This document shows, in pieces, positions 55,001 to 57,651 of a stretch of 64,000 bases of DNA. A program made the translations under genes and the position numbers. Position 1 is the first letter of the stretch, and each line of letters opens with the position of its first letter. The DNA comes from Siphonodentalium dalli. Taxonomy: Eukaryota > Mollusca > Scaphopoda > Gadilida > Siphonodentaliidae. The stretch covers positions 115,742,004 to 115,806,003 of the forward strand of contig CP136064.1 of assembly GCA_032622095.1 (NCBI GenBank). Reading direction: 5' to 3'. The notes under the pieces are model-generated. The model had not been told where the DNA came from. It worked only from the letters and a program-made list of their open reading frames with translations, and made no database searches.

Positions 55001-55346
55001 CGTCACATGCTACTATATATGAAGATAGAGAGTTCAGTAATATTAATGTTGTTTATTGAATTATATTCCATGGAAAAGGGTACTGTTCTGATCATTTTGG
55101 TACCAAAAGTTTGACACAAGGACAAGTATTACTTGTTGTGATTATTATTCTCTTTCAACTCGTAGGGAAGTTTTGAAGATTTGCTCAACAACACCAACAT
55201 CAAGCTACAATGGGATTTCCGATTTTCACTGATGAAGGATCTTTGTCGAGGAATGGACTTCTTGCATCGATCAAGCATCCAGTCACATGGAAGACTCACA
55301 TCTAGGAACTGCCTAGTGGACAACAGGTGGTCATGCAAGATATCAG
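40..55346 (+). CDS. Receptor guanylyl cyclase-like gene with EGF repeats (partial, 11 exons seen)
   Basis: Exons 40-195, 5054-5173, 8076-8198, 21775-21935, 23026-23244, 25657-25794, 41342-41512, 51401-51569, 51651-51715, 53059-53211 and 55166-55346 all have AG/GT borders and no internal stops. All phases join except between 51715 (phase 2) and 53059 (phase 0), where one small exon of 3n+1 bases must be missing from my model. The order is: end of ANF-receptor-type ligand-binding domain, Cys-rich segment, three EGF repeats, one membrane helix, juxtamembrane NWDD segment, kinase-homology domain. Members of this family bind an extracellular ligand and make cGMP from GTP in the cytosol. Here the cyclase domain is not reached, so enzymatic activity is inferred. 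The EGF repeats are unlike vertebrate natriuretic-peptide receptors. Start and stop codons lie outside the window. Confidence 0.85.
211..418. mobile_element. MITE family A, copy 1 (Tc1/mariner-like ends)
   Basis: A near-perfect palindrome: the left arm from CAGTAATGCCCTAA returns as its reverse complement ending GGGCATTACTG, with TA on both sides. The short loop is near AGCTCTCCCCGAGA. There is no coding capacity. CAGT ends and TA target suggest mobilisation by a Tc1/mariner-type transposase. It sits in the first intron just past the donor. Confidence 0.85.
420..804. other. Intron sequence, nothing recognised
   Basis: AT-rich intron DNA between MITE A and the hAT-type element at 805. The short + strand reading frame continuing out of the MITE arm and the minus frame over 632-940 show no family resemblance. 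Confidence 0.5.
823..1078. mobile_element. MITE family B, copy 1
   Basis: A palindrome with CAAGCCT ends. The arms contain GTCATTTGCAGAATGAGG and its complement, and the inner hairpin is GATGCTAGCCCGC. No clear target duplication is visible here. It is inserted in the left end of the hAT-type element. Confidence 0.7.
1566..3306. mobile_element. hAT element with 8-bp TSD (TTTCTACA)
   Basis: The terminal inverted repeats are CAGGGTTCGCGCTG and CAGCGCGAACCCTG. TTTCTACA occurs at 1558-1565 and 3307-3314. Repeated 'gccactttt' and 'gccaa' blocks lie near both ends. No transposase is recognisable. It contains another element at 1898-2817. Confidence 0.85.
1898..2817. mobile_element. Nested TIR element (GGCCAYAGGAAGTTGATTC ends)
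   Basis: Inverted repeats of about 36 bp (about 90% identical) at 1898-1934 and 2781-2817, flanked by TTA at 1895-1897 and 2818-2820. Three subterminal repeats with CTGCCTGCCGG and AAATTTTGGYCATAAAA lie at 2660-2770. A 134-codon + frame at 2113-2517 (begins [16 protein letters not shown]) matches nothing I know, so I do not call it a gene. Superfamily unknown. Confidence 0.65.
3333..3547. mobile_element. MITE family C, copy 1 (TTAA target)
   Basis: A palindrome flanked by TTAA: left end TTAACCCTTTCAGTGCCAAG, right end its complement, centre AGAGCTCTAAGAGCTCT. The TTAA target and CCCTTT start are typical of piggyBac-mobilised MITEs. Confidence 0.85.
4298..4509. mobile_element. MITE family A, copy 2
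   Basis: A full palindrome with TA on both sides (4296-4297, 4510-4511). The arms are nearly identical to copy 1, with the centre AGCTCTCCCCGAGAGCT. Confidence 0.85.
5054..5173 (+). CDS. Receptor exon: YDA segment of ligand-binding domain
   Basis: This exon has 40 codons, phase 0/0, after TTCCTTGTAG and before GTGTGT. The segment [16 protein letters not shown] matches the W/G-x-x-YDA-V-x-x-x-A motif common to ANF-receptor domains. The exon ends ITELRK, which continues directly into VQFDGLTG of the next exon, the usual 'LR...F.GLTG' succession of the family. Confidence 0.85.
5174..8075. other. Intron 2, mostly featureless
   Basis: AT-rich intron without recognisable genes. It contains a 17-base G run at 7291-7307 and, at 5376-5420, a short stretch resembling the end of the first exon (see findings). 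Small open frames at 6368-6577 and 7006-7188 show no family features. Confidence 0.5.
8076..8198 (+). CDS. Receptor exon: FDGLTG segment of ligand-binding domain
   Basis: This exon has 41 codons, phase 0/0, acceptor TTTCAG, donor GTGAGT. It contains [18 protein letters not shown], the highly conserved 'F.GLTG.I.F...GDR.G' signature of ANF-receptor domains in natriuretic-peptide receptors and class C GPCRs. The next coding exon is 13.6 kb downstream, because several transposons lie in this intron. Confidence 0.92.
8826..9006. repeat. Foldback palindrome
   Basis: The arms contain ATATCCACACTTTTTCAGTG and CACTGAAAAAGTGTGGATAT plus an inner pair around CCACTCGTGG. The centre is GGCTAAAGCC. It is probably a MITE; I see no clear target duplication. 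Confidence 0.7.
9487..9906 (-). CDS. Unrecognised reading frame, possible exon or relic
   Basis: An open minus-strand frame with a good internal start ([19 protein letters not shown]...). The composition is protein-like up to about GDILNTFK, where a GTGAAA could be a splice donor; after that it becomes hydrophobic and AT-driven. The frame is open into the hAT element inserted at 9907 and also open beyond its other side, so the insertion may have split a longer frame. I recognise no domain. Confidence 0.25.
   Translation of the reverse strand, partial: KSSIKTGIFTYVMASQTMVSSSVLGLKFLKCSLMDAVNKFTVVSHAKKFLHVFQEHHTGFTDNVVVKCSSLDLDSKEKFNIENECFVGDILNTFKVKIRIFLIELVLNIYFLLYFVILNTNKYYAILFYALCLADLPIS
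9907..11411. mobile_element. hAT-type element with 8-bp TSD (GAAGATTT)
   Basis: The ends are TAGTGATGAGCCGAT and ATCGGCTCATCACTA. GAAGATTT is duplicated at 9899-9906 and 11412-11419. Both ends are rich in 'ccgatt' repeats. There is no transposase. Around 10190-10280 it carries AATAAAAGTGCAG repeats also seen near 4110-4200. Confidence 0.85.
11420..12085. other. Intron sequence, nothing recognised
   Basis: Contains a GC-richer stretch (11440-11510), a poly-A/poly-T run near 11565-11592 and otherwise AT-rich DNA. The 75-codon minus frame at 11821-12048 has no recognisable features. Confidence 0.5.
12109..12184. mobile_element. MITE family A fragment
   Basis: Only a left arm remains (ATGCCCTAAGTAATCGACTC to TTCAGGATTTA), with a short internal duplication of CTTTTCAG. 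The rest is missing. Confidence 0.6.
12240..15000. other. Left arm of the piggyBac element, no gene seen
   Basis: GC-rich for the first about 80 bp (repeated GGCGACGTTAC), then AT-rich with a CA-rich tract near 12810-12840, a repeated TAAGTCATATCCAATTTT at about 13091 and 13130, and a short hairpin around 14540-14600 (TTTTTCTTCGTG and CACGAAGAAAAA). Confidence 0.5.
15004..15073. repeat. AT dinucleotide tract followed by a C run
   Basis: About 25 AT repeats (15004-15054) followed by 19 C (15055-15073). The long IY-repeat frames crossing it on both strands are artefacts of the tract. Confidence 0.95.
15137..15542. mobile_element. MITE family B, complete copy with 8-bp TSD
   Basis: The ends are CAAGCCTGCAAAT and ATTTGCAGGCTTG. 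TCTAGTTT is duplicated at 15129-15136 and 15543-15550, which shows this family is hAT-like. It contains two copies of the GAATGAGGTCCCCAGAGG hairpin arm with about 200 bp between. It is inserted just downstream of the transposase stop. Confidence 0.8.
15557..16079 (-). pseudogene. piggyBac transposase, C-terminal part
   Basis: This frame begins at [12 protein letters not shown] (the third catalytic Asp is in GGVD) and continues through [19 protein letters not shown]. It ends in a Cys-rich module ([28 protein letters not shown]) that in this family binds DNA. It ends at 15557. It is separated from the rest of the gene by the 1-kb insertion at 16080-17089. Confidence 0.9.
16080..17089. mobile_element. 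1-kb TIR element inserted in the piggyBac transposase
   Basis: The ends are CAGTCCTTCGA and TCGAAGGACTG, extending imperfectly to about 17 bp. ATAATC is duplicated at 16074-16079 and 17090-17095. Dropping the insert and one ATAATC joins KDY to NAYMGGVD in frame, which fixes the borders precisely. The subterminal parts are rich in GCGCGC. It carries no recognised gene; the superfamily is unknown (a 6-bp duplication is uncommon). Confidence 0.85.
17090..18353 (-). pseudogene. piggyBac transposase, N-terminal and middle parts, frameshifted
   Basis: A start codon at 18353 opens [20 protein letters not shown]. After a frameshift near 18290 the frame is acidic ([11 protein letters not shown]) and then continues at 18174 as the DDE_Tnp_1_7 core: [14 protein letters not shown] has the first catalytic Asp, and HHLYCD at about 17400 the second. 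Further frameshifts lie near 17398 and 17245; the frame then reads [18 protein letters not shown] and [10 protein letters not shown] up to the insertion. All three catalytic Asp positions of the family survive although the frame is broken, so the copy itself cannot make a transposase. Confidence 0.9.
18905..19024. repeat. Subterminal repeats of the piggyBac right end
   Basis: Three units of about 44 bp, each starting CCCGGTATTCCGGGAAT (at about 18905, 18949 and 18993). The CCGGTATTCCGG core is palindromic. Such repeats next to the TIR are probable transposase-binding sites (inferred). Confidence 0.8.
19030..21575. repeat. Foldback element with inserted loop
   Basis: Inverted arms of about 75 bp: 19030-19106 (contains GGAATAACTGATATTAATAA) and 21500-21575 (contains TTATTAATATCAGTTATTCG). 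They enclose a TTAA-type element. Probably a MITE whose loop was a target. Confidence 0.65.
19221..21415. mobile_element. TTAA-type (piggyBac-like) non-autonomous candidate
   Basis: TTAA-flanked with a short shared end TTAACCCTTTA. The left end continues CCCAACAGTAACATGAC, like the right end at 48530. The right end has two GGGCGCTCTGGGG repeats. No transposase frame. The two ends may come from different families. Confidence 0.45.
21775..21935 (+). CDS. Receptor exon: end of ligand-binding domain
   Basis: 161 bp, phase 0 in and phase 2 out. The acceptor is CACTCTTGTAG and the donor is GTAAGT. It starts [19 protein letters not shown]: the 'V..Y' start follows the family pattern, and NMT is a possible N-glycosylation site. 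The right end of a hAT-type element (21752 plus a 5-bp duplication) lies only 17 bp before this exon, so the polypyrimidine tract sits right behind the insertion. Confidence 0.8.
22247..22366. mobile_element. MITE family B, copy lacking its left end
   Basis: The inner hairpin (GGTGATGCTAACCTGC / GCGGGATAGCGACAC) and right arm are present, ending CAGACTTG at 22366. The left end is missing. Confidence 0.65.
22472..22582. mobile_element. MITE family B, copy lacking its right end
   Basis: The left end CAAGCCTGAGTTTAGTGTG and inner hairpin are present. The right arm stops at about 22582. Together with 22247-22366 it may be one copy split or rearranged. Confidence 0.65.
22680..22770. repeat. Short tandem repeat
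   Basis: Three units of about 35-43 bp sharing GCAGCTCCYRTCATGAAAGG or close variants, with 'gttagc' or 'cattagc' before the last two. Confidence 0.6.
23026..23244 (+). CDS. Receptor exon: membrane-proximal ectodomain and start of first EGF repeat
   Basis: 219 bp, phase 2/2. The acceptor is TTCTATAG and the donor is GTAATT. It contains [20 protein letters not shown], then a Cys-rich stretch ([13 protein letters not shown]) and ends GICARMGEC. The last cysteines begin an EGF repeat completed by the next exon ([12 protein letters not shown]). I do not recognise a named domain in its middle part. Confidence 0.8.
23361..23548. mobile_element. MITE family A, copy 4
   Basis: A TA-flanked palindrome with a shortened centre (loss of the TTGCCATTCATCGG part of one arm). 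It lies in the intron after the 23026-23244 exon. Confidence 0.8.
24006..25269. mobile_element. TTAA-type element with 19-bp TIR
   Basis: The ends are TTAACTCTTTAACCCTCAA and, at the right, the complement of TTAACTCTTTAACACTCAA. The next bases (ATGAAGTGATTTGA and its near-complement) also pair. Non-coding: the frames at 24208-24444 and 24509-24781 match nothing known. Confidence 0.75.
25657..25794 (+). CDS. Receptor exon: EGF repeats 1-2
   Basis: 138 bp, phase 2/2, acceptor TTTTAG, donor GTAAGT. It reads [10 protein letters not shown], then [18 protein letters not shown] and GESC. The spacing C-x4-C-x4-C-x-C-x8-C is that of tenascin-type EGF modules, which mediate extracellular protein contacts. 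The following intron is 15.5 kb and includes the gypsy element and an antisense cyclase exon. Confidence 0.88.
26159..28576. mobile_element. TTAA-type element with internal tandem duplication
   Basis: The ends are TTAACCCTTTGAACCC and GGGTTCAACGGGTTAA. The interior repeats itself with a period of about 370 bp (26230-26480 against 26600-26870: TAGACAGTGTCTA and GTTGCTAGGCAACTACCCG recur; 27960-28050 against 28320-28400 also match). A hAT-type MITE at 26953-27783 is inserted inside. No transposase. Confidence 0.75.
26953..27783. mobile_element. hAT-type MITE with 5-bp TSD (TTACA), twin copy 1
   Basis: Starts CAGGGTTCGTACGCGG, ends TAGGTGTATGAACCCTG. TTACA flanks both sides. Subterminal GGAAAAGTTATGGAAT and CTTGAAAAGTC repeats occur at both ends. 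It differs from 49324-50156 at only about nine places. Non-coding; the 137-codon frame over it is not a gene. Confidence 0.9.
28577..29023. other. Intron sequence, nothing recognised
   Basis: AT-rich. It includes a TTAGGCCAAACAAACAAAAA...TGTTTCC block near 28793-28825 that recurs, with variation, at 9383, 22905, 41727 and (inverted) 48850. Confidence 0.45.
29024..30267. mobile_element. Unclassified TIR element, 1.24 kb
   Basis: Inverted repeats of about 53 bp start CTTGGGATATCGGTTGGG at 29024; the complement ends at 30267. The first 31 bp match exactly. The interior has two GGTGGTCGCTCACGGCAG repeats (29805-29895) and GGTTTCACTGTATAT at 29914, the outer end of a possible mariner-like piece. 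No gene. The gypsy LTR begins 2 bp after its right end. Confidence 0.75.
30269..30385 (+). repeat. 5' LTR of the gypsy element
   Basis: Begins TGTTATTTCC and ends AACATAACA. It differs from the 3' LTR at five of 117 positions, so the insertion is moderately old. It is followed by TGGCGTCC, a probable primer-binding site. Confidence 0.93.
30408..31050 (+). pseudogene. gypsy gag capsid region, one frameshift
   Basis: The first frame (30408-30641, begins [17 protein letters not shown]) contains [12 protein letters not shown]; a shift near 30635 moves to the second frame ending at 31050. [20 protein letters not shown] is the capsid-like motif of the retrotransposon gag family. The protein would form the particle core. 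Confidence 0.85.
31063..31863 (+). pseudogene. gypsy nucleocapsid and protease
   Basis: Two zinc-knuckle-like Cys/His clusters ([14 protein letters not shown] and [10 protein letters not shown]) are followed by a retropepsin: the active-site triad region is [11 protein letters not shown] (Asp-Thr-Gly). The tail after about codon 180 is poorly conserved and repetitive ([20 protein letters not shown]). It is separated from gag by a stop and 12 bp. Confidence 0.85.
32157..33066 (+). pseudogene. gypsy reverse transcriptase and start of RNase H, frameshifted
   Basis: The first frame (32157-32681) has the fingers/palm motifs: [39 protein letters not shown] and VDDLVAYDD (YxDD box changed to IVDD). 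A shift near 32625 continues to 33066 with the thumb ([18 protein letters not shown]) and RNase H start ([18 protein letters not shown]), which ends in a stop. Confidence 0.9.
33067..33725 (+). pseudogene. gypsy RNase H end and linker, broken
   Basis: After the stop at 33064 the reading resumes ([19 protein letters not shown]), shifts near 33220 and continues [15 protein letters not shown] and AADAMSRNP, the usual end of gypsy RNase H. The linker before integrase ends with a stop at 33723. Confidence 0.85.
33726..34771 (+). pseudogene. gypsy integrase and C-terminal tail, frameshifted
   Basis: Integrase core with all three acidic residues: [17 protein letters not shown] and [13 protein letters not shown]. 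The N-terminal zinc module is damaged (ERTKRRA then SCSAYARN, one Cys lost). A shift near 34230 leads to the last frame (34214-34771), with [20 protein letters not shown] and an Arg/Pro-rich end ([13 protein letters not shown]), the typical gypsy integrase tail. Confidence 0.9.
34960..35076 (+). repeat. 3' LTR of the gypsy element
   Basis: The same 117-bp unit as at 30269, with five substitutions. Purine-rich stretches (GGGAAAGGGAGATG near 34914) lie about 40 bp upstream; no polypurine tract is directly adjacent. Confidence 0.93.
35598..35706. mobile_element. MITE family A, half copy
   Basis: The left arm from CAGTAATGCCCTAA to GGAAAGCTCTCCCCG with TA before it. The second arm is missing. 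Confidence 0.75.
36089..36214. repeat. Foldback palindrome
   Basis: The arms are ATCTACAACTCGTCCCAAGT and ACTGGGAACGAGTTGTAGAT, continuing inward with ATAGC(G/A)GAATTTAC. The loop contains GGTCTGGACCGAG. Confidence 0.75.
36447..36540. mobile_element. Possible hAT-like left-end fragment
   Basis: TTAGGGCTGGACGATATTAA and two inverted 'aaaaccgcg' blocks resemble the ends of many hAT elements. No right end found. Confidence 0.3.
36554..36943. mobile_element. TTAA MITE with two internal hairpins
   Basis: TTAACCCTTTACCCAACA ends, TTAA-flanked. It contains two long palindromes (36576-36653 and 36733-36803), both made of GCCAATGCATTCTCTTATAT and its complement, in opposite central orientation. No coding. 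Confidence 0.85.
37180..37660. repeat. Imperfect tandem repeat, period about 150-165 bp
   Basis: Four degenerate units, marked by TATTTACACTTYCGCGTACAT-like and TTTCCTGGGGTTTT motifs (about 37183, 37323, 37478, 37637). Confidence 0.7.
38700..38880. repeat. Diverged relative of the double-hairpin MITE
   Basis: GTGCATTCTCTTATACATG, then GTATTCTCTTAAATATGG and CGCATATATAAAGAATGC recall the hairpins of 36554-36943 but without clear ends. Confidence 0.55.
38961..39067. mobile_element. MITE family C, left half
   Basis: TTAACCCTTTCAGTGCCAAG to GGAAAGAGCTCTTAG; the right arm is absent. Confidence 0.7.
39166..39305. mobile_element. MITE family A, copy with truncated left arm
   Basis: The left arm is reduced to about 40 bp (GTGGCTTGTTGCCATTCATC); the right arm is complete to CATTACTG and TA. 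Confidence 0.75.
39749..40871 (+). mobile_element. hAT-type element with 5-bp TSD (CCCAA) and BED finger
   Basis: Starts CAGGGTACCAGCG, ends GGAACCCTG. CCCAA flanks both sides (39744-39748, 40872-40876). CCTTGAAAACCCTGGAAT-type repeats lie at both ends. It is a deleted copy: only the first part of a transposase frame remains, plus a tandem repeat of about 62 bp (40575-40735). Confidence 0.8.
40176..40544 (+). pseudogene. BED zinc-finger N-terminus of a hAT-type transposase
   Basis: 123 codons from ATG at 40176. [19 protein letters not shown] (the Cys pair) and [15 protein letters not shown] (the His pair) form a BED-type finger, which binds transposon ends. A Ser/Thr-rich linker ([19 protein letters not shown]) follows, then a stop after about 120 codons, where a full-length protein would go on to the catalytic domain. 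Confidence 0.75.
40918..41057 (-). CDS. Guanylyl cyclase catalytic-domain exon on the opposite strand
   Basis: 140 bp on the minus strand: acceptor TTATTTTCCAG ends at 41058, donor GTGAGT follows 40918, one base in and one base out. The reading is stop-free and typical of class III cyclases: [20 protein letters not shown], then LNDLYTTFD, then YKVETIGDA. Both metal-binding aspartate contexts (DIVGFT and TIGDA) and the guanine-selecting Glu in VET are present. It lies within a + strand intron of the receptor gene, so it cannot be part of that transcript. It may be one exon of a paralogue running the other way, a copied or inverted fragment, or an assembly inversion. I did not find flanking cyclase exons. 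Confidence 0.85.
41160..41277. mobile_element. MITE family C, single-arm copy
   Basis: TTAACCCTTTCAGTGCC to GAGCTCTGAAAGAGTTAA, TTAA-flanked. The second arm is reduced to its last about 13 bp, but both termini remain. It lies 64 bp before the transmembrane exon. Confidence 0.75.
41342..41512 (+). CDS. Receptor exon: EGF repeat 3 and transmembrane helix
   Basis: 171 bp, phase 2/2, acceptor ATATTTTCAG, donor GTTTGT. The third EGF module ([16 protein letters not shown] then SYSGSAC) is followed directly by a hydrophobic stretch of about 24 residues beginning [18 protein letters not shown] and then a basic NKR stop-transfer end, so the helix is a type I membrane anchor. The GTGCAG after the acceptor offers a second AG, but using it gives an immediate stop, so 41342 is the start. 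Confidence 0.9.
41532..41640. mobile_element. MITE family B, partial copy
   Basis: CTGAGTTTAGTGTGCCTGTC to TTGGACCCCATTTTG. It contains the inner hairpin (GCTATCCCAC / GGGCTAGCATCACC) but not the right end. It starts 19 bp after the donor of the transmembrane exon. Confidence 0.65.
41641..42960. other. Intron sequence, nothing recognised
   Basis: Includes two CCGACCGACCG blocks (41760-41850). The block GGCCAAAACAAAAATG with GTGTTTCCCGTAACC (41728-41761) recurs inverted near 48850-48890. No gene. Confidence 0.45.
42961..43090. repeat. 20-bp minisatellite
   Basis: Six full units plus ten bases, consensus TCCATTCATGGGGTGTTAGG, without spacers. Confidence 0.95.
44327..44813. repeat. Long foldback element
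   Basis: The arms run 44327-44460 and 44630-44813: TTAAAGGTACTCA at the outer ends, and AATATTTGATTCGAGTCGAG with its exact complement inside. The loop is about 170 bp. Probably a MITE. Confidence 0.75.
45967..46560. repeat. Tandem repeat, period about 149 bp
   Basis: Three to four imperfect units sharing GTCCACAAAATGTGTATGTG and GGGCATTTTCGATTCACTGC. The frames through it are repeat-derived. Confidence 0.75.
47571..48086. repeat. 258-bp tandem duplication
   Basis: Units at 47571 and 47829, each with GGGGATAATTTTRTTTAACG and GAAAGTGATTGCTAACAGTA. About 85-90% similar by eye. Confidence 0.8.
48530..48650. repeat. C-rich imperfect tandem repeat
   Basis: Four units of about 30 bp with CTCATCTCTCCMCYGYRCCC. 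Confidence 0.7.
48994..49025. repeat. 32-base G run
   Basis: An uninterrupted G tract, a possible quadruplex former and a likely length-polymorphic or mis-sequenced site. Confidence 0.9.
49324..50156. mobile_element. hAT-type MITE with 5-bp TSD (CTCCA), twin copy 2
   Basis: Same ends as 26953-27783. CTCCA flanks both sides (49319-49323, 50157-50161). It is 2 bp longer because of one CA indel. It lies in the intron before the juxtamembrane exon. Confidence 0.9.
50597..51162. mobile_element. Helitron-like non-autonomous element
   Basis: The right end has hairpin GTCCCATTGGGAC (51136-51148), then ten bases and CTAG followed by T, the usual Helitron 3' terminus. The left part has a TACCCCCTGCA...TGTGGGGGGTA palindrome. 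An internal unit (TTTTGGTGGAGTTATCCCCC) occurs twice. The left border is uncertain. Confidence 0.55.
51401..51569 (+). CDS. Receptor exon: juxtamembrane segment
   Basis: 169 bp, phase 2 in and phase 0 out, acceptor TTAATAACAG, donor [20 protein letters not shown] matches the 'L..M.W.V.W.D..' segment that opens the intracellular part of receptor guanylyl cyclases. A very short 81-bp intron follows, in contrast to the multi-kb introns elsewhere in the gene. Confidence 0.85.
51651..51715 (+). CDS. Receptor exon: start of kinase-homology domain
   Basis: 65 bp, phase 0 in and phase 2 out, acceptor TTTCTCTTAG, donor GTGAAC. It encodes [20 protein letters not shown] then A and two bases of an R/S codon. 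Its position matches the first strands of the kinase-homology domain. It is only 21 full codons and was found by matching phase and splice sites, so it is less certain than its neighbours. Confidence 0.65.
51778..51984. mobile_element. MITE family A, copy 7
   Basis: A full palindrome with TA on both sides, 62 bp after the 51651-51715 exon. Confidence 0.85.
52243..52340. mobile_element. hAT-like end fragment
   Basis: TAGAGATGAGCCGATTATCG followed by ccgata-rich sequence, like the ends of 9907-11411. No matching right end was found. Confidence 0.45.
52835..53035. mobile_element. Small Helitron-like element
   Basis: 5' TCTAATATATATTTTGGG after A. The 3' end is a hairpin (CCCGGAC-GAA-GTCGGG, one bulge), then CTAG, followed by T. 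This is the A/T insertion site and terminal structure of Helitrons. It ends 23 bp before a receptor exon. Confidence 0.65.
53059..53211 (+). CDS. Receptor exon: kinase-homology domain, helix C region
   Basis: 51 codons, phase 0/0, acceptor TTAATTCCAG, donor [26 protein letters not shown] is the 'E...M..L.H.N...F.GAC' block of receptor guanylyl cyclase pseudokinase domains; it ends VLYETAPK, the hinge. A Helitron-like element ends 23 bp upstream and a TTAA MITE begins 9 bp after the exon. Confidence 0.92.
53221..53490. mobile_element. MITE family C, copy with tripled arm
   Basis: TTAA-flanked, ends as in copy 1. The arm ATTGATTATAATAATGTGAT occurs twice in direct and once in inverse orientation. 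It begins 9 bp after the donor of the 53059-53211 exon. Confidence 0.85.
53491..54850. other. Intron sequence, nothing recognised
   Basis: AT-rich; frames at 53815-54039 (minus) and 54072-54324 (both strands) overlap and show no family features. Confidence 0.45.
54851..54968. repeat. Foldback palindrome
   Basis: TTGATCTATGAGCCTATAGA at the left and TCTATATGCTCATAGATCAA at the right. The centre is ATCCGCTTCGCGGA. Confidence 0.8.
55166..55346 (+). CDS. Receptor exon: kinase-homology domain, catalytic-loop equivalent
   Basis: 181 bp, phase 0 in and phase 1 out, acceptor CTCGTAG, donor [15 protein letters not shown] follows the hinge; [19 protein letters not shown] and [16 protein letters not shown] match the family. 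The HRD catalytic Asp of active kinases is replaced (HGRLTSRNC), as expected for the regulatory pseudokinase of receptor guanylyl cyclases. The following exon was not found before 64000. Confidence 0.93.
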
Positions 55347-55549
55347 GTACAGAAATATACAGCCATAAAAAAAAATTACTATTGATATAGGAAATATTTA
55401 TCTTGCTGATTTTATTGATCAAATATGAAATAATCAGGGCGACTCCCATGTCACCAATGACTGCAAAATTAGACAAATTATGAAGATAGTGAGACTTGGA
55501 AGGAGTCGCACATGTTGCATTCTAGTCTGGTTCTTGAATGTCAATGTTA

Positions 55550-57646
55550 TAGTCTGGTCGATAAAAGGTTTGACCTAGAATAAATTTGGACTAAGTTGGT
55601 TTTTATTCCATTTTGAAGAGGAATATATCCTCTACAACATATCCAAAATCCGCTAAAAGATGCTTTGAGCAAACATTTTTACAGAGATTTTTAAAAATGC
55701 CCATTTTGACTTTGTGAAGTACGTTTTTCTACAATATCCCTCATCGGCGACACCAGAACACATTAATCCTCCATCCGATATATACCAGTTTGTGTGAAAT
55801 TAGAGTACCGGTATATGGGGCGAATAGAGTGATAAGGACATAATATAAAGCAATCGAGGCGATGAAATGGCTGTCAAAATGGCCGCAACTCCAATCCATG
55901 CTACGACGAAAGCAACATATTGGACAACCACCTATAAGCGAAAATACACATTGGTAATTTACAAGTATGTTGTTATATATCTTTAGAGGTACACATATAA
56001 TTAAAACAGATCTATCTGAATGATTTATCGATCACTGCAACGCATGTTAACCCATTGATTTACGTTCGGGTTGTCTGCTTAGAATGCATCCAACAGTCGG
56101 GCCCAAAACAGTTATTTCGGGCATGCAACACACGAAGTAATATTTCGTCACACAGTGCATGGTAGTTTCATTTGGAATGATGATTAATTATTGAATGTAA
56201 CGCAGAAACTGAAGTGCACTCCCTTGCTGTGTAAATACTAGTTATATTTCCGGAATTTTCAAGACTCTCCGTGATAATAAACCAAACACGTATGTCGTAA
56301 TGCTGATTATACTGTAAAGAAATACTCATCTCTTCAACAAAATAGTACCCTATCTCACCAGATCGAAGAGACTATACATCGTACATTTTATTTAATACTA
56401 ATCTTCATGCTGCTTCCAAACAGTTTCTTAGTATACAATTTTTTTCAAATTACTTCAATCGGCACTTTACAATGGGAATATGTACCACGCAATGCACACT
56501 ATTAGTTTTCAGTATCTTGTTGTTTGAAATTATATTACCATTTCCACCCACATATTTGCGCTAAATATCAGGTCATCAGCCTTCAAAGTTATTAGTTCTG
56601 CGTTTAACATTCGTGTATATGTGGCCTTAGTGCATTTAAGCACATATAATTTCCAGGTATAAAGACAGTCTCTGCCACAGAGTATTAAGGCAAATTTGGT
56701 TATGTTGAAAGTTTATTGAAGATAGTCTATTGTACTCCTTTGTATTTTGATAAATTGCGTTCATGGTATACCACCATGTATTTGTGTGATAAAAATGAAA
56801 TATTCGTGTTTATTCACTTGACCGGAGGCAACTATGACTACTATTTTAAGACACGGACAATATGATCTACACATTTTACCTAGTACCATATGAATAGCTC
56901 TCATACTGTTCTATAGTAGTGAATTTTGACAGATTTGGCGTTGTAGATTTAAAATTAATTATTATCGGTCACATTCGTGAGACTGTTTTCATTACATACA
57001 TTTCTGCTTCTAGAAAAGGTCACATAATCAATACATCCCTATTAGATCACATTTAACTGTTTAATTACACATATATTACATGATTCCAGATAAAACTGCG
57101 TTATTCTTCTGTTTCTTGACGCCCAAAAAGTCCATAATTAATTGTTGTATGAGATCTGGGTTTCGTTTGCTCTCTCGTGAGATACATTAGAGAGAATTCT
57201 TACATCTATTATTAAAAGCCCCCCCCCCCCCCCCCTTATACTCTGAAATAATTCTTCCTTGTATAATTCAAGGGCTTGTTCGTTCTTGTATGACTAGCTA
57301 TTCAATTTTCCACAAATTATAAATTTCATTCAATTTTGTCCATTTTGGCAGCCATATTGGGACAGACATTCTACCGATATGGTTTACGACTAAGCACTGT
57401 TTGTGTGTATTTTATTTTATTACTTATTTGGTATCAGTTGGCGCACATACCACCGAAATTCAAAAAATTTCGATACCAACTGCCATCATGGACACCATCT
57501 TGGATTACAGAAAATGCTCAAACCAGATTTTAGCGGATTTTGGATATGTTATAGAGGATATATTCCTCTTCAAAATGGAATAGAAACCAACTTAGTCCAA
57601 ATTTGTTCTAGGTTGACCCTAAAATTTTAGTTTATCGACCAGACTA
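55550..57646. mobile_element. Unclassified element with long TIRs
   Basis: Inverted repeats of about 130 bp: TAGTCTGGTCGATAAA at 55550 and the complement ending 57646. GGATATATTCCTCT / AGAGGATATATTCC inside the arms also match. A further inner pair is GGCTGTCAAAATGGCCGC and CATTTTGGCAGCCAT. TTA flanks both sides. It contains a 17-base C run (57219-57235) and no gene. Confidence 0.75.
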
Positions 57647-57651
57647 TTAGG

